Of a DNA stretch of 64,000 nt, positions 12,716 through 23,779 are shown in pieces; positions within the stretch are counted from its first letter, which is position 1; every line of letters starts with the position of its first letter. This DNA is from Atherix ibis (Eukaryota > Arthropoda > Insecta > Diptera > Athericidae). The translations under genes were made by a program, and so were the position numbers. A model generated the notes under the pieces. That model was given only the letters and a program-made list of their open reading frames with translations, was not told the origin of the DNA and did not search any database. The stretch spans positions 64,390,220 through 64,454,219 of the forward strand of contig OY282609.1 in the NCBI GenBank assembly GCA_958298945.1. Direction: 5' to 3'.

Positions 12716-14090
12716 GCCAAAAATTTTGAATAATTCTTATGTGATGCTTAACACCAGTATAAATCAATTTTTATGAAATAAAAGTTTTTAATATATGTGT
12801 AGTATAGTAAGTTGTATTTCTAACATATTTTTTTTAATTTTTTTTACTAGCCATGATTTTTATCTTTTTCTTTTTATTAACACAATTTTATTCCAATTTC
12901 TTCACAAACAAAGTTGTTTCTTTTATATAAATGAATATTTTTAAAATAAAAGTATAATACATAAATAATTCTATAAAACCTTTAATATACAATAAATTAT
13001 TTGAGTAAATGCTAAGATAGCAAACGCACAATTAAAAAAGGTACAAAATAATATACCATAAAATTTCTAGTTGGAGTTCTTGTGGCAAAAATTTTTTATC
13101 AGGTCAAAGGTATCAATAAACCGGGTGGGTGGTCAAAGGGTTACAAATTATTGAGTTTCATATTCCATCATTATCACCTTTTATGTAATGTTGATTTCAT
13201 TCTTTTACAATAAGAAACAGTTTCCCTATCAGCTTTCCCTATAGACCAAGTCAATCATAATAAAAGGCATCACAAATTATCAACTGGTTTCAGGTAATTC
13301 TGTAATCATTCTTCTAACAATAACTTATAATTGGATATATAAAAAGGCATCTTGATACTAAGGAAAATGGAATCGAATAATCCTTCTGACTATAAAATAA
13401 AGGTATCCTTACAATTATCGATAATTGCAGGTAAGCGTATTAATTTCATCGTGAAAAAGGTCAAAATGTACAATTGATTTTATCATAACAGAACCAAGTT
13501 ACATTTTTTAAAATTATACTCGTAGTTTCTGGAATTAACGCGATCTCAAAACCTTTACTTTCATCTGTATTTTATTTAATTCGTAACGATAATATAAGAT
13601 GTTTTTGGAATAATTTTGTTTTATTTTTAAATTCAATTTAATTATATTATATTTTATTATTTTTTTAATTTTTTTTTTCATATTTTTTTGTGCTCTTTTT
13701 TTCTGTTTAGCAGAGTTTGGATCGTCTTTGCAATGTGAATAGATTGAATTTAAGTTATACAAATAATTATTCTTATAATAATTTTTTTAAAGAAATCAGA
13801 TTTATAGTGTATAGGGTCGGTTACAAAGATAAGCCCTAGGGTATTTTGTGCATACCGTAATTTCATCGATATTTTTTGCAAAGTTTTCTACCTAAAAACT
13901 AAAATTCTACAATTTTTGAAATTTTGCAAAAAGTCTAATTTTTAGAATAAACTATTCCAGTTTTGGTTTAAAGCAAAATTTTCGTACTTTTTTATATTCT
14001 ATATAAATCTTAGAAATTTTCAAGGTAATAAAATTTTTTTAATACAAATGTCGTTTGGAAAATTTTGTCTATAGAATCAGTGTTTTACCA
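12716..14090. other. spacer between two convergent truncated mariners
   Basis: 1.4 kb of AT-rich DNA with no credible ORF. The minus-strand 75-aa ORF at 13535-13762 is Lys/Asn/Ile-rich low-complexity translation. A TACTCGTA octamer lies at 13517. The stretch would be the cargo if the flanking mariners moved together. Confidence 0.5.
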
Positions 14091-15337
14091 AAGATGGAAA
14101 AAAACTGTTTTTTTAAAAAAAAATTTTGTATTTTTCAACATAATCTCCTTTTTGCTCTATACACTTTTCCAACAGTTTTTCCAAAATTTTTATCCCGTCC
14201 AAAAAATAGAATTTCGGAAGTTTTGCAAAATACTCATCCGTTTGAGCAATGACGTCCTCGTTAGAAGTGAACCGTCGTCCGCCAAGCCATTTCTTTAGAT
14301 TGGGGAAAAGAAAATAGTCACTCGGGGCCAAATTTGGTGAATAAGCGGGATGCTGCAACAATTCCATTCTCAATTCCACAATTTTGGCCATGGAAACAGC
14401 GCAGGTGTGCACACGCGCATTGTCCTGATGCAAGAGGATTTTTTTCTTCTTCAGATGGGGGCGTTTCTCTTTGATTTCCTCGCTCAACCGTTGCAATAAC
14501 GACGCGTAATACGCTCCTGTTATTGTTTTTCCTTTTTCCGAGTGGTCGATAAAAATGATGCCCTGCGAATCCCAAAAGACCGTGGCCATCACCTTGCCGG
14601 CCGATGGCACAGTTTTTGCCTTCTTCGGAGACCGTTCACCCTTGAAAATCCACTGTGATGACTGTCTCTTCGTTTCTGGAGTGTAGAAATCCAGGTTTCG
14701 TTCACAGTGACATATCGACAAAGGAATTCGGCAGGATTGCGATGAAAGAGTGCCAACATAGCCTCAGAGTCCACTACACGATTGCGCTTATTCTCCTCTG
14801 AGAGTAAACGCGGCACCCATCTTCCCGAATTTTTTTTCACAGATAATTTTGCGTGCAAAATTGAAGCGACTGTACCTTGTGATATGCCCTTGGCCTCAAC
14901 TAATTCGCGCACTTAAATTCGCCGATCGTTTAAAATCAGATCGTGGATTTTGTCGATGATTTCAGGAGTAGACACCTCAACTGGGCGTCCTGAACGATGT
15001 TCATCTTTTGTGGATGAACGGCCACGTTTAAATTCATTCACCCAATTGTAAACTGTCGCAAACACAGGTGCAGATGTGCCATGAACTGCATCCAACTCGG
15101 CTTCGATTTCTTTCGGGCTTAAGCCTTTCAAATGGAGATGTTTGATGACAGCCCTAAACTCGCTTTTTTCCATTGTTATGCACAAATAAATGTCGTTAAC
15201 TTTAATCGCCGATAGAACTATGGATCGAGCTGAAATTTTGACAGCTTTCCTGTCGATAATGCTACTTACAAAAAAATCTTACCAACACTACGAGCGCAAT
15301 TTCTCGGATTTTCTAAGGACTTATTGAACGACCCTCC
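14091..15337 (-). mobile_element. mariner element, family A, truncated copy
   Basis: The right terminal repeat ends at 15337 with its last G changed to C (ACCCTCC), followed by TA. At the left the terminal repeat is lost and similarity begins at AAGATGG near 14091. The minus-strand transposase starts at ATG 15173 and runs to about 14113. A Lys codon is changed to TAA near 14913 (after NDRRI). A small net deletion near 14688 removes part of the VDETWIHYY segment and shifts the frame. HQDNARVH and YSPNLAPSD are retained. Confidence 0.9.
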
Positions 15338-15339
15338 TA

Positions 15340-18300
15340 TCAATAGATTTGCAATAGAAATTTATCATGTGAGCACTTTTAATGATTCGTAAATAGATTT
15401 GAATTTTTCTATTTCGCTGCAATAGATCTAAGAATATAAATAAATTTCCGAAAGAAATTCACTATAAATTTTCGCGATCAAAAGAATATAAACAATATTT
15501 TAAAATGCCATGTTACGAATTGTTTATGCCCAATTCATATTAAGTACAAATTATATAGTAAAGAAGCGTTACTTTCACATAAATAAGTACAATATATATT
15601 TCGCAATCTGAGATTATTCCCTATTATAAAACAGGTGAAGGGTTATAAAAATATCTGATATATTATAAAAAACTTTATACGTCTTTTATGTACCCACAAA
15701 TTGTCCAACTCTTGTATCTAGATACTAAAAAAGGAATGAAAAAAAAAACAGAATATGAGCTTTCAAGGAAAACAGAACGCGAAACAATTTTCTGGTAAAC
15801 TGTCTATGCGTAGAAAATGTTTGCTCACTGTACGAGTACGAGTACTTTCAGCCCCAAGAACTAACTGGTGAGTTGATTTGTTTGTACGATTCACCGACTG
15901 TTAGCATACGCGTGGGTGAATTAGGAAACCCCATTATCTATCGTTTTTCTAATCATTGCTTATTTATTTACCCATTTATCTATATTCACTGTCACTTTCT
16001 TCAGCACTTATACAAATACATATGTTTGCATATGTATATCTACTCGTATTTACTATTTGAAAAATTCGATTGATTTGATTTTTTCGACTTTTTACTAAGA
16101 TTTTCTATTAACAAGAATTGATCAATTGGTATCAAATTGTAACTACTCATATATTAATCAAATATAGTTAATATTATACTGAATAGACTAAAAAATTTGT
16201 GAAAGGATACAACCGGGAATATTTTAAATAACAGAAAAGATAAATGTTCTGGACTTATAGCGGTATCTAGTTTTGTTCCTTGTAACTTGAAACTACATTG
16301 TATTTTTGTACCGATTATCATGTACTCGAGAGTATATTTTTCGGTTATGAACATATCAAATGGCGAACATCTGAATTATTAAAGCTAAAAATATAGAACA
16401 TCTGAATTGTTAGAACTAAAAAAACTAAACACCTTTCATCGTATTACATTTCGTTCGAACACATCTTCAAAACATGCAAAAGCAACTCGTTAAAATGACG
16501 TGCTCGAATTCATAAATTCGAATTTAATCGATTTTTTAATTGAAACAAAGTGTTTTGATTTAAAAGAAGATAAACTATAATAGTTATAACATTTTTTTTT
16601 TTTGCTATTTATGATAATACATAGATTTGTTAGAATATTAGAAAAATCTGAACTATTATAAGAATATGTTTATCTAACATAAATCAAAATCTGAAGAAAA
16701 TTTGAACTATTACTTCAAGGACTACAACAATTTTCTTTGATTTTTTACATTGTAATTAATTGCTCCTTTGAACTACATATTTTCAGTATAAATGTATTCT
16801 TGTTATTCCGTGCCCTTATTGTTGTACATTTTTTCTGACCTATTTTTAAACATTTTTTTGATCCCGAATACTATTAATAATATTTTCTGAATCTAGAAAT
16901 TGTTATTCAAATTATTCGTACTATACATAAAACGAATCAACATTCATAATAGCTTTTTTCGTTTCTCTTTTATTTTCCCCCTATTTTATTTTGATTTGTT
17001 TATCGACATTATTTGTTAGGGTAGAAATTTTCATTTCACCTGTAATAGTCAATTATATAAATTACACTTTCCCCAAAACCGCCATTACACCAAAAAGAAA
17101 AAAAAAGAAGAGAAAAAAACATAATTTCGCCAGAACAGAGTGTTAATTTCTTTCAAATCGTAATTTTGCGTACTTTTTAAGGGTAATAATTTTTGTTACT
17201 TTTATGTTTAGTGTACTATCAAAATTTTTTTTACCTTTTGTAAATAGTGTTCGTGCGTATAATTACTAGATGTATTTACTCATTTACTTATTTTTCTTAT
17301 GCTATAATTTTAAATTTTTACATTAAGAATATAGTACACCTGTAGCTTTTAAATTATATTGTTTGGGTTGCAGTTTTTATGCACAACTTGAATGTTGGTC
17401 AATTCATTTCGATTTGTTTTTCTTAAGCGTATTGTATATTTAATACTAAAAGAAATTCTGCTAAAAACAAAATATACTATTCCAATAATAACTTAAATTT
17501 TTGTATGAGATATTTAAAAAGCATTGATAAAAATTTGTATTTTATATAAAATAATCTATCAAATTAGACATCTACAATAAAAAATTTTGTTTTCTATTCA
17601 ACGTTTCAAAATGATTTTCTTCTTGAATATCGTCTCATTCTTATGAACAGTTTTTGTAAATATAATAATATATTAGAGATATAATACAAAAAAAAAGGAA
17701 GAAATTTTGTTGGCATGAAAAGATTAAAGAATTTATAGAGCCTCAGATAATAATTTAAAATAGGAAAATTAAATGGAATCGGATTCAGTAATTATGCCTG
17801 TTCAAGTGATGGAAATCTGTGATTGATGATTCCGAAAATTCAATTACAAAAACGTCAAAGTACAAGATCACAATATAAAAAAGCAAGAAAATTTAGTTCC
17901 TCAATTTTTACTTAAACTCTTCAACTACAAACCAGCACATTTACTTTCATATAACACTTTATGTTTTCTTTCCTCTTTAATGATTTATTTTATCATCTAT
18001 TATATAACTGCAAATTGGATTTAAGATAATCCCTTATGACATGTCTCATTCCATCTTAAAAAATATCAACTTCTAGACGCATCACCACCATATGCGGTTT
18101 TTGCATGTTGATTGTGTAAAAGAAAAATATCGAATTACCTGTCAAAAATGATTATTCCACAAAGCCCTTAATATTAAAGAATTTTTGTTTTACAATTTTT
18201 TTTTTTTGATTCTGCACTATTTAAAAGAAAAAAATATCGCATCTACAAAATTCTACATATCTAATATTAAAATGAGTATAATGAAAGGTGAAAAATTACT

Positions 18301-19301
18301 CTAGCCATACATACACATGCACATATATATACTAAGGTATTGATAGGTTAAAGTATCGATAAGATAAGGTATAAGTATTAGCTGACCATCAACCAGATAA
18401 ACCGCATTGATCTAAACCGAAACAATCTGAACTCTTGAGCTGATCGGACTCTTACAGAGACACTCTAACGTACCGCAGTAATTATGTTATGAGGACCACC
18501 ATGAACTATTAATTATAGGTCTTCAAGTTCTGATTTTCTTCATATTCTAGAATCTCTCCGCTCTTACCTTTTCCACTCCATCAGTTTCAATTTTTTCTGT
18601 TCTTTTGACTACTTTCAATTTGATTGATTCCATCAGAAGATATTTTTTATGGATTGCTACACGTATAATGTTTTTGTTAGTTGATACTTTTTTTATTTTT
18701 CAGTTACCCTCTTGTTCAGACAATTTTATTTTTTTTTTTTTTTGGTTTTGTCTTATTTTCTTCATTCTAAATTATATATTTTAGTATAGAAAATTAAAGA
18801 AAAAAAAAAACAATAATTCAAAATTAGAATATATCGAACTCCCAAGATGTTATAAATATATTTTTTGTCTATTGGGTATATACCTTTCGATTAGAGAACT
18901 GCTTAGCTAATTATTTTCTTTTCTCCATTTATGCTATGGTGTTCCTTAATTGGATTATTAGAATTAATTAATTATGGTGGGTAGCGGTTAACATCAAAAT
19001 TACAACGCAATTAAAATTGAACTTATAAGAGGATTATTGTTAGGAATAGGATGTATTTTTTTTTTTTGCAGCAGTGGTAGTTTAGAATTTATTTTTACTT
19101 CATAGAAAAACATCCAATAACCAGAAGCACATGAAACAACTTCTATTTTAAGATGATACCAAATATTCTACATTAAACAAAAAATGATAATATTTCAAAA
19201 TTTACATTTTTAGTTAGTTTGTTTTTCTTTTGTTATCATAAATCACAATAATTAGGAGTGTAAACATTTATTGGAGCTTAGAAGAAATTGACAATATAAA
19301 C
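15340..19301. other. long AT-rich stretch without a recognised gene
   Basis: No exon was recognised in either strand. TACGAGTA octamers occur as an overlapping pair at 15831 and 15837, and at 16041. An imperfect local duplication around 'gaacatctgaatt' lies at 16368-16425. If the LIM-only gene at 22866 continues leftwards, this is intron. Confidence 0.5.
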
Positions 19302-19612
19302 TACAGTAATACCCCGTGTTACGTACGCTCGTTTTACGTACACTCGCACTTACGTACATCTCATTTTTGTCCCCATTTGCCCATTATACGTACAATGATT
19401 CACACTTACGTACAAGTAGATTTTTTTACTTACATTTTTTTTGGTTTTGCAATTTATAGAAAAAAAAATTATGTACTAGAATAACAAATTACGAATGTAC
19501 GCTTATAACAACGTGTTTTTGTATGTGTGTACATTATTTCTATGAAACTTAAATTTTGTTATCGTATAAAAACGGAAAGTCCCCTTTTTACGGCTGAAGT
19601 TAAGGAATAATA

Positions 19613-20545
19613 AAAATTTTTTAGTTATCGATAATGCTCCCGGTCATCCACAAAATTTAGGCAACGATAACATTCGAGTTGAATTTTTACCTTCAAACAC
19701 CACATCTATCCTTCAACCCATGGACCAGTGTGTTATCGCGTCATTTAAACTGAACTATTTAAAAAAAAAACATTCAGTAAAATAATTGCTGCAATTGACA
19801 GTAAAAAAGGTTCAGGTAGGGAAGTTTTAAAAAAAGTTTGGGCGGAATACAATATTTTTGATTGCATAAAAACAATTCGAGACACCTGGAATGATATTTC
19901 AGTTTCTACAATGAAAGAGGCCTGGAATAAATTATTTCCGCAGGAGACAATAGATAGGGAAGATTGCGAAGATAATAACGCTGAACTCATTTGCAATATC
20001 ATAGATATGGCGCAACATATAACATAGAGTTAGAAGTAGATTCAAACGATGTAGTTGAACTTATAGCATCCTACGATGAACCTCTCAACAATGAAGATCT
20101 TTTAGAATTAAATGAACAGATACAACCTGAAAATTTAGTATGCAATTTCGCAGAAAAATCCACTCAATCGGAAGGACTAACATCCAAAATTTTATCAGAT
20201 GCTTTCCAATGTTTTCAAAATGGAATGGCTCTTTTTGAAAAATACGATCCAGATTTTGAGAGGTGTTTAAAGGTTAACAAAGACATTATGGACGCATATT
20301 CCTGTTATTCAGAATTATACAGGGAAATGAAAAAACATAGTAAACAAAGCTCTTTAAAAGATATTTTTGCTACAAAAACTTTATCACCTAGCTCAAAATC
20401 AAAAGAAAATCGTAATTTTGAATCCACTTCAGGAAGTCGCAAGACTTTTTCAATAAATTTATCTGCATCTCCTGACTCACCAGCAAAAAAGCGTTTAGCG
20501 GTTGATTACACCACTTATGAAGATGATACGAGGGTCGTTCAATAA
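19613..20545 (+). pseudogene. Tigger transposase, C-terminal part (DDE_1 domain)
   Basis: From about 19613 the plus strand reads VIDNAPGHPQNL, then FLPSNTTSILQPMDQCVIAS, the classical DNAPGHP and QPMDQGVI blocks around the second and third acidic residues of pogo/Tigger transposases. A frameshift in an A-run near 19768 moves the reading to IIAAIDSKKGSG...WNKLFPQ. A second near 20012 moves it to the acidic C-terminal tail (ORF 19991-20545). That tail carries a Lys/Ser-rich stretch near its end (SPAKKRLAVDY). The CENP-B-like helix-turn-helix N-terminus and the first catalytic Asp are absent, so this is an internally deleted pseudogene. The last codons are read into the nested mariner. Confidence 0.85.
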
Positions 20546-21806
20546 GTCCATAGAAAAAGATGGAAAAAAACTGTTTTTTTTAAAAAAAATATTTTTATTT
20601 TTCAACATAATCTCCTTTTTGCTCTATACACTTTTCCAACCGTTTTTCCAAAATTTTTATCCCGTCCAAAAAATAGGATTTCGGAAGTTCTGCAAAATAA
20701 TCATCCGTTTGAGCAATGACGTCCTCGTTGGAAGTGAACCGTCGTCCACCAAGCCATTTCTTCAGATTGGGGAAAAGAAAATAGTCAGTCGGGGCCAAAT
20801 CTGGTCAATAAGCGGGATGGTGCAACAATTCCATTCTCAATTCCACAATTTTGGCCATGGAAACAGTGCAGGTGTGCACACGCGCATTGTCCTCATGCAA
20901 GAGGATTTTTTTCTTCTTCAGATGGGGGCGTTTCTCTTTAATTTCCTCGCTCAACCGTTGCAATAACGACGCGTAATACGCTCCTGTTATTGTTTTTCCT
21001 TTTTCCAAGTAGTCGATAAAAATGATGCCCTTTGAATCCCAAAAGACCGTGGCCATCACCTTGCCGGCCGATGGCACAGTTTTTGCCTTCTTCGGAGCCC
21101 GTTCACCCTTGAAAATCCACTGTGATGACTATCTCTTCGTTTCTGGAGTGTAGTAGTGTATCCACGTTTCGTCCACAGTGACATATCGACGAGGGAATTC
21201 GGCAGGATTGCGATGAAAGAGTGCCAACATAGCCTCAGAGTCCACTACACGATTGCGCTTATTCTCCTCTGAGAGCAAACGCGGCACCCATCTTGCCGAA
21301 ATTTTTTTCACAGATAATTTTTCATGCAAAATTGAAGCGACTGTACCTTGTGATATGCCCGTAGCCTCAACTAATTCGCGCACTTTAATTCGCCGATCGT
21401 TCAAAATCAGATCGTGGATTTTGTCGATGATTTCAGGAGTAGACACCTCAACTGGGCGTCCTGAATGGTGTTCATCTTTTGTGGATAAACGGCCACGTTT
21501 AAATTCATTCACCCAATTGTAAACCGTCGCAAACATAGGTGCAGATGTGCCATGAACTGCATCCAACTCGGCTTTGATTTCTTTCGGGCTTAAGTCTGGA
21601 GATGTTTGATGACAGCCCAAAACTCGTTTTTTTCCATTGTTATGCACAAATAAATGTCGTTAACTTTAATCGGCGATAGAAATTGACCTACGCTATGGAT
21701 CGAGCTGAAATTTTGACAACTTTCCTGTCGATAAAGCTACTTACAAAAAAAAAATCTTTACCGACACTATGAGCGCAATTTCTAAGGACTTATTGAACGA
21801 CCCTCG
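20529..21806 (-). mobile_element. mariner element, family A, nested in the Tigger element
   Basis: Complete terminal repeats run from 20529 to 21806 with TA duplications (20527-20528, 21807-21808). The insertion lies within the last codons of the Tigger transposase, so it is younger than the Tigger. The minus-strand transposase starts at ATG 21637. Its N-terminus is damaged by a small deletion (LHLKGLSPKE region). A Gln codon is TAG at about 21129 and a Ser of YSPDLAP is TGA at about 20806. D,D34D blocks can otherwise be read. Confidence 0.93.
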
Positions 21807-22015
21807 TATTATGCACTTTTTTATTTGTATTTTTTTTATTTTTTATTTTTATCTGCAATTACAATTTTGTTTTAACAAGCGGATTTACATAACATTTTAA
21901 TTAACAATCTTGTGCATCATGAAGTGGGAGTAAACACCCATCGACGTTTCTCCAACTAACGAAAGTTAGATTTCTCTAGAAAATCTCTAGGCCATTGTCG
22001 CTTAAAGGCGTTTTC

Positions 22016-22069
22016 CAACACTACGAGCGCAATTTTTTGGAATTTCTAAGGACTTATTGAACGACCCTC
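22016..22069 (-). mobile_element. terminal fragment of a family A mariner
   Basis: About 54 bp identical in kind to the transposase-5' end of family A copies (ACACTACGAGCGCAATTT...) and ending in the terminal repeat GAACGACCCTCG, followed by TA. It lies 210 bp beyond the end of the nested copy, still inside the Tigger, and has no partner end. It may derive from an aborted, rearranged or excised second insertion. Confidence 0.8.
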
Positions 22070-22462
22070 GTACATCATTCTCTACGTCATCGAGCAATTA
22101 AATTTGAATTACAGCGTTATACCAATTGAATTCTATATTTAAATATGTACAATAGTACATATTGTTGAATTTTGAAGTTTATGTTTATTTTTTAAGTTTT
22201 GTTTAATATGTATATGAATTTTTTTTTTTTTTTAATACACGTTAAATATAGCATAAAAAAATATAAACGTATGAAATAAAAGTGTAAAACTACATACATA
22301 TATCCCTCTTTTTCTTTTTATTTATATACTTATTGTTTTAGTTTGTTTCAAACATATTATTCATCAATAGATTCGCTTTGCAGTAGATTCGCTTTACGTA
22401 CATTTTTATTTTACGTACACGCTCCGGTCCCAAAGTGTACGTAAGTGCGGGGTATTACTGTA

Positions 22463-22865
22463 TAATATTCAATTTTTTCAATTTTGACATAATTAAATTT
22501 GTGATATTTAAATATAAGTCAGTTTATGCTAAATTATCTAACGATTGCTTAAATATATAAGTAACATAATAATTAGTATGTTTAGTCATAACAAATACAT
22601 CCTCGACATTGAGTCGACAATTTTTCCATTTGAATTCAAATTTGTCTTCCAAAAATGCATTTTCTTGAACAACCTATTCAAATAGGAAGAAAAAATGAAA
22701 AAAAAATTTAAAAATAATATTTAATAAGAACGAAACATATTGTATTTAAATAAAATACTTTTAAAAAAAATCTATAAATCAACCAGTTAGTGGTATCCAA
22801 AATAGTCACGTGTCCATATAGACTTATTGGTTAAAATGTATTGAAAAATAGTGAAAATTGCTCAC
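22463..22865. other. intron sequence adjoining the LIM exon
   Basis: AT-rich, with no gene features beyond the splice donor (GTGAGC on the minus strand, 22860-22865) of the LIM exon. Confidence 0.6.
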
Positions 22866-23779
22866 CTGGAATAATCTGATTTGCAGAGTATCATGCCGCT
22901 TCTTGTGTAGCAACTGGAACCGATATCAGCCAGCATGGCACCACAGCAATAACATTTCAGGCACGAATTATGCCAGTACCTATCTAAAGCGTGCAGGAAG
23001 AATCGCTCCACTATTTTACCTGCAAATTGTCAGCAGTAAATCTAGTATGCATTGACAGATTGATAAAATCAGTAGTGTCGAAATGCCGATTATGATAATA
23101 ATGGTGGTTTGGCTTGGTGGTATTCAGAATGGGGTATAATTTGGGAAGATGGTTGTTATATGACAGTATTCGGGACGGTATAGACAGCTAATAGAAATTT
23201 CGAAAATTTTAAATCGAATGGAATAACTAGAATAGCCGATGAAATACATATTAGAATTCTTATAAATATTAGGCTATACACATAGATGCTGAAAGGATGG
23301 GAGAAAATGTGTAATTTAGCGTTAGTTCAAATGGCGGGAATAAATCTAGTGTATTTGACTAACTAAGCTAAGCGGAAGCTGGTACTTTAATGTACAGTGG
23401 GAGTGGGGTTGTGATATATGGCCGCACTAGAATTTGTGTATGTCTTTTTGTACTTACCGCCACAACCGGCACAATGTTTAATTGGACTATTATTGTTGTT
23501 TAACTGGTGAAAATTAGGTTGACCACCACCTCCGTCGACCATAGGCATTTGTTGTCCGTGGCCGTTTTGATGATGGACCATATTGTTGCTCACTGAGTTT
23601 CCATTAGTGTTCGTATTACCAACTATAACGGCTCCATTGGTAGAATTATTGGCATTACCAGTATTACCACCTCCACCACCTCCGCCACCATTTCCTGGTA
23701 TCGTTGCATAATTACCATTATCCGGACTAGGAGGATGCGGCGATGATAAATCCGCATAAGGATGAAAATGTGGATTCAT
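22866..23779 (-). CDS. Bx: LIM-only protein (Beadex/dLMO, LMO4-like), two exons, partial
   Basis: LIM-only proteins are nuclear adaptors that bind LIM-interaction domain proteins such as Chip/Ldb and compete with LIM-homeodomain factors; in flies Beadex acts against Apterous. Two minus-strand exons are seen. Exon 23779-23458 starts at the MNPHFHPYADLSS Met, runs through a Pro patch, an eight-Gly run and an Asn-rich stretch, and ends in KHCAGCGG at a GTAAGT donor. Exon 23019-22866 follows a TTTGCAG acceptor and gives KIVERFFLHALDRYWHNSC, then LKCYCC and GMILCKSDYSR, up to a GTGAGC donor. Phases join correctly (1, then 2). The zinc ligands C-x2-C-x17-H-x2-C-x2-C-x2-C-x19-C-x2-D form a complete first LIM domain. 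The second LIM domain was not found in the window and presumably lies beyond the left edge. The start is uncertain because the frame stays open upstream to 23887. Confidence 0.82.

Larger units (their letters stand above)
19304..22460 (+). mobile_element. Tigger/pogo-type DNA transposon, interrupted by a mariner
   Basis: The termini CAGTAATACCCCG (19304) and CGGGGTATTACTG (to 22460) are perfect inverted repeats flanked by TA (19302-19303, 22461-22462). Subterminal regions at both ends carry several TTACGTACA-like repeats (19319-19425 and 22390-22445), likely transposase-binding sites. Between them is the C-terminal part of a DDE_1 (Tigger) transposase. A family A mariner is nested at 20529-21806 and a mariner terminal fragment lies at 22016. 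Without the nested copy the element is about 1.9 kb. It lacks the N-terminal DNA-binding domains and is dead. Confidence 0.9.

Noticed and set aside
19991..20545. Stand-alone host gene with an acidic, Ser/Lys-rich tail
   Set aside because: It is continuous, after a frameshift, with Tigger DNAPGHP/QPMDQ blocks and lies between the Tigger ends.
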